Source: an uncultured Eubacteriales bacterium (GTDB lineage: Bacteria > Bacillota > Clostridia > UMGS1883). Taken from it: a stretch of DNA of 22,811 bases. The stretch lies in NCBI GenBank assembly GCA_905195005.1, contig CAJJUC010000016.1:1-22811 (forward strand), written 5' to 3'. The notes under the pieces were generated by a model. That model searched no databases and had not been told where the DNA came from. It saw only the letters and a program-made list of their open reading frames with translations. Positions 8,163 through 15,396 of the stretch are shown here, piece after piece. Positions within the stretch are counted from its first letter, which is position 1, and the number at the start of each line of letters is the position of its first letter. The translations under genes and the position numbers were made by a program.

Positions 8163-10352
8163 TTATTTATTTTCAAAAAGCGAAAGCTGAACCGCCTTGC
8201 TGTCCTCATCCTTAAGATAGTATCCGGATGACGGAATCGACCGCGCATCGTACCCGTCGGTGCTCTTAAGGCAGCTTTCCGGCACAGCCATGTCACGCAG
8301 AAGCGATTTCCTGCGCATTGTCATAACCTGGACGCCCTGCGATGAGCGGCTTGTTTTTGTGAGAATATCGGCAGTGTTGAACACAACGCATTTATCGATA
8401 TTGCTCAGAAGCGCGATTTTGCGTTCCTCTGCGCAGTACAGCGCGGCAACAAGCTCACCCTTTCCGTATGCCCCGGTAAGGCGCTTACGGTTCGTTTTTG
8501 TTTCATAGCTCTTCATGTCGATTTTTGCAACCTTGCCGCTTTGGAATGCAAACAGCATAAATCCGCTGTAGTCATAGGCAGGCGTTGCATAAACAATTTT
8601 TTCACCCGGCTCCGTGCCGATGATGTTCGGCAGATAATCACCGAGAGCGCTTGCCTTTGTGTCGGCAATATCATAAAGCCTCATTTTATAAACGTTCTGC
8701 CTGTCCGAGAAGAAGAGCATGTCGGTTTTGTTTGTTGCCTCCGCTTCGCACAGGATTGCGTCGCCCTCTTTAAGCTTCTGCTCCGCAGCCGCGCGGAGCG
8801 ACACAAGCGTTATCTTCTTAAAGTAATTGTCACGCGTCATAAATACCTTAACGTTATAATCCTCGATATAGCTTTCCTCCGGCTCGGCTTCAGTCTGCGG
8901 AGCGTCGATTACAACGGTTTTTCTGTTCTTTCCGTACTTTTTCGAAATTTCGGTAAGCTGCGAGGAGATGAGCTTTCTTATCCGCGCATCGCTGCCCGCC
9001 GTTTTGCGAAGGGCTGCAATTTCGGAAATCAGCTTTTCAATTTCCGAGGTGCGCTTGACGATATAATCCTTGTTAAGGTTGCGCAGCTTTATTTCCGCAA
9101 CAAATTCCGCCTGGATTTCGTCAATTCCGAAGCCTTCCATAAGGTTCGGAACAACCTGCGAATCCTCGGGCGTGTTCCTCACAATATAAATCGCCTTGTC
9201 AATATCAAGAAGTATTTTTTCAAGACCCTGCAAAAGATGCAGTCTTTCTTCCTTTTTGTCTATGTCAAAGTTCAGGCGGCGGCGGATGCAGTCCGTCCGA
9301 AACAAAACCCACTCGTGCAGAATCTCCCTTATTCCCATAACGCGCGGCTCTCCGCCGATAAGAATATTGAAGTTGCAGCTGTAGGAATCTTCGAGCGGCG
9401 TAAGCTTGAAAAGGCGCGTCATCAGCTTTTCGGGGTCTGTTCCGCGCTTAAGCTCCAGAGTTATTTTCAGTCCCGTTTTATCAGTCTCATCGCGCACATC
9501 GTTAATTTCGCGCAGCTTTCCGCCCTTAATCAGCTCGGCAAGCTTGTCAATAATCGCTTCAACCGTTGTGCTGTACGGAATTTCAGTGATTTCAATTATA
9601 TTCTGTTTTTTCACATAGCTGTACTTTGAACGTACGCGCACGCTTCCGCGCCCCGTTTCATATATTTTACCGAGCGCTTCGTCATCGCGCAGCAGAAACG
9701 CACCCGTTGAAAAATCCGGTCCTTTGATATATTCCGAAAGGTCTGCCTTGGGATCTTTTATATATGCTTCCGTTGCTTCACATATTTCGCGCAGATTGAA
9801 GCTTGCGATGTTGCTTGCCATTCCGACCGCTATTCCCTGGTTCGGATTCACGAGAATGTTCGGAAAAGCCGTCGGCAGCAGGGTGGGTTCTTTCATTGTT
9901 CCGTCGTAATTATCGACAAATTCAACCGTGTTTTTATCAATATCTCCGAAGATTTCATTACATATCGGCATAAGCTTAACCTCGGTATATCTCGAAGCGG
10001 CGTATGCCATGTCACGGCTGTACTGGCGGCCGAAGTTACCCTTTGAATCCACAAACGGATGCAAAAGCGCCTGATTTCCCTCCGTAAGACGCACCATCGT
10101 TTCGTAAATGGCAGCATCGCCGTGGGGGTTGAGCTTCATCGTCTGCCCGACAACATTTGCGCTCTTTGTGCGCGTGCTTCCGAGAAGCTTCATTTTATAC
10201 ATTGTGTACAAAAGCTTTCTGTGCGACGGCTTGAAACCGTCGATTTCAGGGATTGCGCGCGATATTATTACGCTCATGGCATAGGGCATGTAATTTTTTT
10301 CAAGCGTTTCCGTTATGCCCTCCTGCGTCATAAGTATGTTTTCATTTTCCAT
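8163..10352 (-). CDS. parC: DNA topoisomerase IV-type subunit A (ParC-like)
   Basis: A 729-residue type IIA topoisomerase A subunit, the DNA-cleaving half. The breakage-reunion domain covers about 15-480, with catalytic tyrosine Y122 in AASRYTE and the HGDAAIYETMVRL segment at 77-89. A coiled-coil stretch and a short C-terminal beta-propeller region follow from about 500. I call ParC over GyrA because the propeller has no GyrA box (QRRGGKG-like); the matching strand reads NYFKKITLVSLRAAAEQK. The length is close to ParC. Position 80, equivalent to E. coli ParC Ser80, is alanine. The ATG at 10352 follows GGAGG by eight bases. No parE lies next to it in this window. The desulfurase, thiI and cinA genes follow closely and are probably co-transcribed. 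Confidence 0.88.
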   Translation of the reverse strand: MENENILMTQEGITETLEKNYMPYAMSVIISRAIPEIDGFKPSHRKLLYTMYKMKLLGSTRTKSANVVGQTMKLNPHGDAAIYETMVRLTEGNQALLHPFVDSKGNFGRQYSRDMAYAASRYTEVKLMPICNEIFGDIDKNTVEFVDNYDGTMKEPTLLPTAFPNILVNPNQGIAVGMASNIASFNLREICEATEAYIKDPKADLSEYIKGPDFSTGAFLLRDDEALGKIYETGRGSVRVRSKYSYVKKQNIIEITEIPYSTTVEAIIDKLAELIKGGKLREINDVRDETDKTGLKITLELKRGTDPEKLMTRLFKLTPLEDSYSCNFNILIGGEPRVMGIREILHEWVLFRTDCIRRRLNFDIDKKEERLHLLQGLEKILLDIDKAIYIVRNTPEDSQVVPNLMEGFGIDEIQAEFVAEIKLRNLNKDYIVKRTSEIEKLISEIAALRKTAGSDARIRKLISSQLTEISKKYGKNRKTVVIDAPQTEAEPEESYIEDYNVKVFMTRDNYFKKITLVSLRAAAEQKLKEGDAILCEAEATNKTDMLFFSDRQNVYKMRLYDIADTKASALGDYLPNIIGTEPGEKIVYATPAYDYSGFMLFAFQSGKVAKIDMKSYETKTNRKRLTGAYGKGELVAALYCAEERKIALLSNIDKCVVFNTADILTKTSRSSQGVQVMTMRRKSLLRDMAVPESCLKSTDGYDARSIPSSGYYLKDEDSKAVQLSLFENK

Positions 10353-10428
10353 TATTCGTTCCTCCGTTGTGCAGCCTCCGCGCGGTTTTTCAATCCGCAT
10401 GGGAAGCCGGAAATCACATTTAAAATTA

Positions 10429-10457
10429 ATTATAGCACAAAAATTGCATTTTGTCTA
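10429..10457 (-). promoter_or_regulatory. parC operon promoter with extended -10
   Basis: The minus strand has TAGACA (10457-10452, 5 of 6 to consensus), a 17-base spacer and a perfect TATAAT (10434-10429) preceded by TGC, an extended -10 element. It lies about 77 bases upstream of the parC ATG. Confidence 0.8.
10435..10455 (+). repeat. Near-repeat element, copy 1, in the parC promoter spacer
   Basis: A 21-base sequence ending in TTGCATTTTGTC. That 12-base core recurs exactly at 10697-10708, and the preceding bases match too (gcacaaaaa against gcgcaaaagg). This copy fills the spacer of the minus-strand parC promoter and touches its -35 box. Confidence 0.6.
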
Positions 10458-10577
10458 TTATGTAATAATGAAATTTTTCATTTTCGGCAGCGCCGGATTC
10501 ATTGTAAAAAAAACGACAACCTCCGCTTATTCAGAAGTCATCATTGCATGCTTCGGGAAAATCCCAACCATGTGCTT

Positions 10578-10606
10578 AATATAACATAAACAATTTTAAA
10601 AGTCAA
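10578..10606 (-). promoter_or_regulatory. Orphan minus-strand promoter upstream of parC
   Basis: TTGACT (10606-10601), a 17-base spacer and TATATT (10583-10578) on the minus strand. The transcript would start near 10571. A T8 run at 10513-10506 lies about 60 bases on, but the hairpins before it are weak (for example GGGA-TTT-TCCC). The product is either a short RNA or a longer parC leader. Confidence 0.55.
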
Positions 10607-10686
10607 GAATCCCGATTCTCAAATACGGTTTTTTATTGCCGCACACACGTTTATTTAATGAAAATTTTCGTCTTTGAAATATCCTT

Positions 10687-10708
10687 GCGCAAAAGGTTGC
10701 ATTTTGTC
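10687..10708 (+). repeat. Near-repeat element, copy 2, in the DUF1275 gene promoter
   Basis: A 22-base sequence sharing the exact 12-base core TTGCATTTTGTC and most flanking bases with 10435-10455. This copy contains the -35 box of the plus-strand promoter. Confidence 0.6.
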
Positions 10709-10725
10709 GTCCTGTATGGTATACT
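10697..10725 (+). promoter_or_regulatory. Promoter of the DUF1275 gene
   Basis: TTGCAT (10697-10702), a 17-base spacer and TATACT (10720-10725). The start codon lies 35 bases downstream of the -10 box. Confidence 0.7.
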
Positions 10726-10759
10726 GTCTATCGTATTTTTATATGGGAGATGATTTGAT

Positions 10760-11488
10760 TTGGCTGCTAAACCCGAAAGTAAATATTATCTCATATGTGA
10801 AAGAAACTGGGTGTTTTACACTCTTATCGGAATTGCGGGATTTTTCGGTTCTTACACGTTTATGCTCCGCGGAAGCGTGTTCTGCAACGCGCAGACGGGC
10901 AACGTTGTTCTTCTTGGGCTTGCGCTCGGAAACGGTGAATGGCTCCGCGCGCTTTACTATCTTATCCCGATTTCGGCATACCTCCTGGGTGCGTTCGTTT
11001 CGGAGCTTTTTCCAAACCCCGTGAAGCACCACTTCCCGATAAGGTGGGACACACTCCTTATTATTATTGAAATGCTTGTTATTGCCGCTCTCGGCTTTGT
11101 GCCCGATTCCGCTCCTGTGCAGATTTCGCAGATTGCGATTAACTTTATCGCTTCGATGCAGTACAACACCTTCCGTCAGGCGGAGGGAATTCCCATGGCA
11201 ACAACGTTTGCAACGAATCATATCAGGCAAATCGGCGTCGGGCTGGCGCGCGAGCTTCGGCACCGCGGCGCGGTTGTGCCTGAATACAGAAAAAAGCTTA
11301 TCAAGCATTTTAAAATGCTTGTGTTTTTCCTTGCCGGCGCTGCTATCGGCACGGTTTTCTGCCGTATTATTTCCGGGAAAGCAATCTGGATGACGCTTGT
11401 TCCATTCGCGGTTGTTCTTGCAGCGTTTCTTCACGCAGACCTTTCAACGGAAAGAAAAATTCATGAAAAAAAGCCGTCCGGACATTAA
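10760..11488 (+). CDS. YoaK/DUF1275 family membrane protein
   Basis: A 242-residue integral membrane protein with about six hydrophobic segments. It belongs to the DUF1275 (YoaK) family: the FCNAQTGNVVLLGLAL motif at 41-56, and the later QYNTFRQ and TTFATNHIRQIG segments, are typical. The family is predicted to be transporters; no substrate is established. The start is a TTG at 10760, placed ten bases after GGGAGA. A stop at 10751 rules out earlier in-frame starts, and the next ATG falls at residue 35 inside the first helix. It is transcribed from its own promoter, divergent from parC. It is followed by a gene with a separate promoter. Confidence 0.88.
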   Translation: MAAKPESKYYLICERNWVFYTLIGIAGFFGSYTFMLRGSVFCNAQTGNVVLLGLALGNGEWLRALYYLIPISAYLLGAFVSELFPNPVKHHFPIRWDTLLIIIEMLVIAALGFVPDSAPVQISQIAINFIASMQYNTFRQAEGIPMATTFATNHIRQIGVGLARELRHRGAVVPEYRKKLIKHFKMLVFFLAGAAIGTVFCRIISGKAIWMTLVPFAVVLAAFLHADLSTERKIHEKKPSGH

Positions 11489-11502
11489 TTTTCATTCAAT
11501 AT

Positions 11503-11530
11503 TTGACAAATCGGAAATCTGTGTTATAAT
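11503..11530 (+). promoter_or_regulatory. Promoter of the CorC/CNNM-type gene
   Basis: A perfect TTGACA (11503-11508), a 16-base spacer and a perfect TATAAT (11525-11530) preceded by TGT, an extended -10. A strong promoter by sequence. Confidence 0.88.
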
Positions 11531-11568
11531 ATTATAAAATACAATAAAAAGAAGGAGTGATTGTCCGA

Positions 11569-12834
11569 ATGGACAGCGGCAGTATTATGCTGGAGGTAAT
11601 TGTTCTTCTAATTCTTTTAAGCTGCTCGGCGTACTTCAGTGCAACCGAAACGGCGTTTACCTCCTACAACCGCGCAAAAATGAAAAATGAGGCTGAGGAC
11701 GGCGGCAAGCTTGCCGCGCTTGTTCTGAAGCTCAGCGAGAAATTTGAAAAATTGCTCGCAACGGTACTTATCGGAAACAACATTGTAAACATTGTGGCAA
11801 CATCGCTTTCAACCGTTTTGTTTGTATCGCTTATAAAAAACGGTGAGCTTGCTGTCACGGTTTCAACGATTGTCATGACGCTTTCCGTGCTGATTTTCGG
11901 TGAGATAACGCCGAAAACCGTGGCAAAGCGTTCACCGGAGCGTTATGCAAAAAAATCGGCGAAGCTTTTAAACGGAATTATCGTTTTGCTTACGCCGCTC
12001 ACGGCAGTTTTCAACATCTGGCAGCATTTCGTTATCAAAATAATGCATTCCGAGGACGGCTCGGGCGTTACCGAGGATGAAATCATAACGGTTGTTGAAG
12101 AAGCGGCAAACGGCGGTGAAATCGACGAGCAGGAAAGCGAGCTTATTAAAAACGTTATCAAATTCAGCGATCTTGACGTCAACGACATTCTGACGCCGCG
12201 CGTTGATGTTGAAGCGGTGGAAATCGGCTGGGACAGACAGCGCATTGCCGAGGTTTTTTCGGCAACGGAGTTTTCGCGGCTTCCGGTTTATGAGGAAAAT
12301 CTCGACAGCATTAAGGGCATACTTTATCAGAAAGACTTTTACAACGATTCAAACGCGCCAGTTTCCGCGCTTGTTAAGCCCGTTAAATTTATATTCTCAT
12401 CAATGAAAATTTCGCGGCTTCTGAAGCTGTTTCAGGAAACGAAGTGCCACATGGTTGTCGTTACGGATGAGTACGGCGGTACTGAGGGAATCGTAACATT
12501 GGAGGACGTGCTTGAATCGCTCGTCGGAGAAATATATGACGAGCATGACGAGGTCATTGAGGACATAACAAGCCTTGGCGGCGATGACTACACTGTTGTC
12601 GGCGGCTGCAGTATTGACAGGTTTTATGAATACTTCAACCTTGAAGAAATTCCCGACGATTCGGACATAACGACCGTGAGCGGCTTTGCGGCTCACAGCC
12701 TCGGCAAAATTCCCGATGAGGGAGACACGTTCGATTACGAAAATCTGACGGTGACGGTTACAAAAACAGACAGTAACAGGGTTCTGGAGCTGAAGGTGCA
12801 TAAAAACGAAAAGCCGGAGGATTCGGAAGAATAG
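11569..12834 (+). CDS. CNNM/CorC family transporter (DUF21 + CBS pair + CorC_HlyC domain)
   Basis: A 421-residue membrane protein. The N-terminal DUF21 domain covers about 5-170 and includes YFSATETAFTSYNRAKMK (22-39), LIGNNIVNIVATSLST and FGEITPKTVAKRSPERYAKK. A pair of CBS domains spans roughly 200-325, with the typical VVTDEYGGTEGIVTLEDVLESLVGEI ending. A C-terminal CorC_HlyC domain covers about 340-412. Relatives are linked to magnesium (or cobalt) efflux and metal homeostasis; the old label hemolysin is misleading. The start is the ATG at 11569, after AAGGAG; a GTG at 11557 overlaps that ribosome site and is less likely. The YihY gene lies 96 bases downstream on the same strand with a hairpin between. 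Confidence 0.93.
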   Translation: MDSGSIMLEVIVLLILLSCSAYFSATETAFTSYNRAKMKNEAEDGGKLAALVLKLSEKFEKLLATVLIGNNIVNIVATSLSTVLFVSLIKNGELAVTVSTIVMTLSVLIFGEITPKTVAKRSPERYAKKSAKLLNGIIVLLTPLTAVFNIWQHFVIKIMHSEDGSGVTEDEIITVVEEAANGGEIDEQESELIKNVIKFSDLDVNDILTPRVDVEAVEIGWDRQRIAEVFSATEFSRLPVYEENLDSIKGILYQKDFYNDSNAPVSALVKPVKFIFSSMKISRLLKLFQETKCHMVVVTDEYGGTEGIVTLEDVLESLVGEIYDEHDEVIEDITSLGGDDYTVVGGCSIDRFYEYFNLEEIPDDSDITTVSGFAAHSLGKIPDEGDTFDYENLTVTVTKTDSNRVLELKVHKNEKPEDSEE

Positions 12835-12849
12835 AAAGAAATAACACAT

Positions 12850-12883
12850 ATATGCGGAAAGCCTGTCGCGGTTTTCCGCATAT
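12850..12883 (+). terminator. Hairpin between the CorC-type and yihY genes, possible weak terminator
   Basis: A perfect 11-base-pair stem (ATATGCGGAAA at 12850-12860 with its complement at 12873-12883) closes a 12-base loop. Only two Ts follow before other bases, so termination would be inefficient. It may instead be an attenuator or an RNA processing site within one operon. Confidence 0.5.
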
Positions 12884-12930
12884 TTATGCCCGAAGAGCGC
12901 GGCATAAATAACAGCATTTCGGAGGAAATT

Positions 12931-13767
12931 ATGAAAAAAGCTTTCAGACTTGTTTTTGATGTGATTTCGGGAATATTCCGCGATAATATCGGAGAATATT
13001 CGGCGCAGGCTGCATTTTTTATGACAATATCCTTCATACCGCTTATCATGCTGACGATAAGCATAATAAAATTCCTGCCAATTACCGAAAACGAGCTTTT
13101 CGCTCAGGCAGTTGCCGTCTTTCCCGACGGCGCAAAGGAATTTGTTGCTCTTTTCCTTCGTGAAGCCTACGGAAAAAGCGGTGCAACCGTAATCTCAATC
13201 ACTGCCGTTTCAACGCTTTGGTCGGCTTCTATCGGCGTTTTTGCAATTAACAAGGGTTTAAACCGGATTTACTGCGCGGACGAAACGCGAAACTATCTTT
13301 TCGTGCGCATTGCCAGCATGATTTACACGCTTCTGCTGCTTGTGCTGATTGCCCTTTGCCTTGCCGTCTTCGTGTTCGGTGAAACGATCACCAAATCCAT
13401 TGAAACGCACATTCCGAAAATTTTCAAGGCGGCTCTTGTCGTGCTCGGCTTGCGCAGATTTATCGGAATTGCGGTTCTCGGTGCGTTTTTCCTGCTGCTT
13501 TACACATTTGTTCCGAACAGGAAAACGCGCATTATTCTTGAAATTCCCGGCGCGCTCCTTTCTGCTGCCGGTTGGATGATTTTTTCTTCGATATTTTCCT
13601 ATTACTATGAAAATATATCAAACTATTCTTATCTTTACGGAAGTCTTTCCACGGTTGTTTTCTTTATGCTTTGGCTTTTCTTCTGCATGTATATCCTTTT
13701 TATCGGGGCGGAGCTTAACAAATGCATTGAGGACAGAACCGAGCGCAGGCATTTGTTCGGAAATTAA
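12931..13767 (+). CDS. YihY/BrkB family membrane protein
   Basis: A 278-residue inner membrane protein with about six transmembrane helices. Family hallmarks are SAQAAFFMTISFIPLIMLTI near the N-terminus, LWSASIGVFAINKGLNRIY in the middle, and the terminal block with SYLYGSLSTVVFFMLWLFF and IGAELN. Such proteins were once annotated as ribonuclease BN, which is wrong; their actual role is unsettled. The ATG at 12931 follows GGAGG by six bases, so the longer reading from 12886 is unlikely. The gene probably depends on read-through from the CorC-type gene, as I see no clear promoter in the short gap. A strong terminator follows. Confidence 0.9.
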   Translation: MKKAFRLVFDVISGIFRDNIGEYSAQAAFFMTISFIPLIMLTISIIKFLPITENELFAQAVAVFPDGAKEFVALFLREAYGKSGATVISITAVSTLWSASIGVFAINKGLNRIYCADETRNYLFVRIASMIYTLLLLVLIALCLAVFVFGETITKSIETHIPKIFKAALVVLGLRRFIGIAVLGAFFLLLYTFVPNRKTRIILEIPGALLSAAGWMIFSSIFSYYYENISNYSYLYGSLSTVVFFMLWLFFCMYILFIGAELNKCIEDRTERRHLFGN

Positions 13768-13791
13768 TGCAAAAAATTTAATTCCAAGCTC

Positions 13792-13829
13792 AAAAAAGTC
13801 GGTTTTGATGTTGCAAATCCGACTTTTTT
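13792..13829 (+). terminator. Intrinsic terminator after yihY
   Basis: An 11-base-pair stem (AAAAAAGTCGG at 13792-13802 with CCGACTTTTTT at 13819-13829) closes a 16-base loop. The T6 run forms the descending arm. The stem is A-rich on one side, so it could also act in the minus direction. Confidence 0.88.
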
Positions 13830-13839
13830 ATTGTATAAT
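13811..13839 (+). promoter_or_regulatory. guaB promoter nested in the upstream terminator
   Basis: A perfect TATAAT (13834-13839) lies 17 bases after TTGCAA (13811-13816, 4 of 6 to consensus). The -35 box is inside the loop of the yihY terminator. The guaB ATG is 38 bases downstream of the -10 box. Confidence 0.68.
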
Positions 13840-13877
13840 GAGGTAATATCAAAAAATTGTATGGGGGAGATCATTTT

Positions 13878-15377
13878 ATGGCACATTATTTCAGCGAACC
13901 GTCACGTACCTTCAGCGAATATCTGCTTGTTCCGGGATATACGGGCAGGGACTGTATTCCGGCAAACGTCAGCCTGAAAACACCGCTGGTTAAATTCAAA
14001 AAAGGTGAGGAGCCGAAAATCAGCCTTAATATTCCGCTCGTTTCGGCGATAATGCAGTCCGTGTCGAACGATACAATGGCAATTGCACTGGCAAAAGAGG
14101 GCGGCATTTCGTTCATTTACGGTTCTCAGTCAATTGAGGACGAGGCGGCAATGGTTGCAAGGGTTAAAAACTACAAAGCCGGTTTTGTTGTGAGCGACAG
14201 CAATCTTAAGCCCAACGCAACGCTCGGCGATGTGCTTGATTTGTTTGAACGGACTGGGCACAACACAATGGCTGTAACCGAGGACGGCACGGCGAACGGA
14301 AAGCTGCTCGGCGTTGTCACAAGCCGCGATTACCGCGTGAGCAGAATGTCGCCCGATATGTCGGTTTCGGAATTTATGACTCCCTTTGAAAAGCTTGTAT
14401 GTGCGCCCGACAGCACAACGCTTAAGGAAGCGAACGATATTATCTGGGAAAACAAGCTCAACTCGCTTCCGATTATAGACAAAAACGGAAATCTGAAATA
14501 TTTCGTGTTCCGCAAGGACTATTCCTCGCACAAGAATAATCCGCTTGAGGTTCTTGACGACCAAAAGCGCTATGTTGTCGGCGCAGGTATAAACACGCTT
14601 GACTACGAGAAGCGCGTTCCCGCGCTTGTTGAAGCAGGTGCGGATGTTCTGTGCATTGATTCCTCCGAGGGCTACACCGCATGGCAGGCACAGACGATAG
14701 ACTTTATCCGCAGCAAGTACGGTGACAGCGTTAAGGTCGGTGCAGGAAACGTTGTTGACCGCGAGGGCTTTCTGTTCCTTGCAAAAGCAGGCGCGGACTT
14801 TGTGAAAATCGGAATCGGCGGCGGTTCCATATGCATAACGCGCGAGCAGAAGGGTATCGGGCGCGGACAGGCAACCGCCGTTATTGAGGTTGCCGCTGCG
14901 CGTGACGAATACTTTAAGGAAACGGGAATCTACGTTCCCATCTGCTCTGACGGCGGTATTGTTCATGATTATCACATGACGCTTGCGCTTGCCATGGGCG
15001 CTGATTTCCTCATGCTCGGCAGATACTTTGCACGCTTTGACGAAAGCCCGACAACCAAGCTCAACATTAACGGAACATATGTTAAGGAATACTGGGGCGA
15101 AGGCTCCAACCGCGCGAGAAACTGGCAGCGCTATGACCTCGGCGGAAAGGCAAAGCTTTCCTTTGAGGAGGGCGTTGATTCCTATGTTGTTTATGCCGGC
15201 AGCCTGCGCGACAATGTTGCAAAAAGCCTTTACAAGGTTTCTTCAACAATGTGCAACTGCGGCGTGCTGACAATTCCCGAGCTTCAGGAAAAAGCCAAAA
15301 TCACACTTGTTTCGGCAACAAGCATTGTCGAAGGCGGCTACCACGATGTAATGCTGAAAAGCAACAGAAAAGACTGA
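13878..15377 (+). CDS. guaB: Inosine-5'-monophosphate dehydrogenase, Tritrichomonas-like type
   Basis: A 499-residue IMP dehydrogenase, which oxidises IMP to XMP with NAD as the rate-limiting step of guanine nucleotide synthesis. A TIM-barrel core is interrupted by a CBS (Bateman) pair at about 105-220. The catalytic loop reads GIGGGSICITREQKGIGRGQ with C319, and the mobile flap holds R418-Y419 in NWQRYDLGG. Most bacterial enzymes instead have GPGSICTTR in the loop. From memory, the sequence is close to the Tritrichomonas foetus enzyme along its whole length and keeps the same residue numbers (Cys319, Arg418, Tyr419). The ATG at 13878 follows GGGGGAG by eight bases. fhs follows 19 bases later and is probably co-transcribed. 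Confidence 0.95.
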   Translation: MAHYFSEPSRTFSEYLLVPGYTGRDCIPANVSLKTPLVKFKKGEEPKISLNIPLVSAIMQSVSNDTMAIALAKEGGISFIYGSQSIEDEAAMVARVKNYKAGFVVSDSNLKPNATLGDVLDLFERTGHNTMAVTEDGTANGKLLGVVTSRDYRVSRMSPDMSVSEFMTPFEKLVCAPDSTTLKEANDIIWENKLNSLPIIDKNGNLKYFVFRKDYSSHKNNPLEVLDDQKRYVVGAGINTLDYEKRVPALVEAGADVLCIDSSEGYTAWQAQTIDFIRSKYGDSVKVGAGNVVDREGFLFLAKAGADFVKIGIGGGSICITREQKGIGRGQATAVIEVAAARDEYFKETGIYVPICSDGGIVHDYHMTLALAMGADFLMLGRYFARFDESPTTKLNINGTYVKEYWGEGSNRARNWQRYDLGGKAKLSFEEGVDSYVVYAGSLRDNVAKSLYKVSSTMCNCGVLTIPELQEKAKITLVSATSIVEGGYHDVMLKSNRKD

Positions 15378-15396
15378 TTGACGGAGGGCTGCCGCA

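Larger units (their letters stand above)
10353..10759. other. Divergent intergenic region (407 bases) between parC and the DUF1275 gene
   Basis: AT-rich, with no convincing gene. It holds the parC promoter (10429-10457), an orphan minus-strand promoter (10578-10606) with a T8 run downstream at 10513-10506, the DUF1275 gene promoter (10697-10725), and two copies of a 21-22-base near-repeat. Short open frames on both strands, including a 14-codon one at 10571-10527 on the minus strand, have no ribosome site that would support them. Confidence 0.7.

Noticed and set aside
8541..9629. Plus-strand open frame of 362 codons
   Set aside because: Lies wholly antisense to parC, which is unmistakable. 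No ribosome site or known family.
8163..10352. Gyrase subunit A (gyrA)
   Set aside because: No GyrA box in the C-terminal propeller, shorter length, and E84 numbering as in ParC. Some doubt remains because parE is not adjacent.
10427..10571. Small peptide genes (14 codons each) on the minus strand upstream of parC
   Set aside because: The first would be leaderless, and the second starts 17 bases after its only GGAGG. Neither resembles a known leader peptide, so they are mentioned only as possibilities.
10315..10584. Plus-strand open frame of 89 codons across the start of parC and the intergenic region
   Set aside because: Starts antisense inside parC, has no ribosome site, and overlaps the parC promoter.
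14130..14975. Minus-strand open frame of 281 codons
   Set aside because: Antisense to guaB, with no family resemblance and no promoter or ribosome site.
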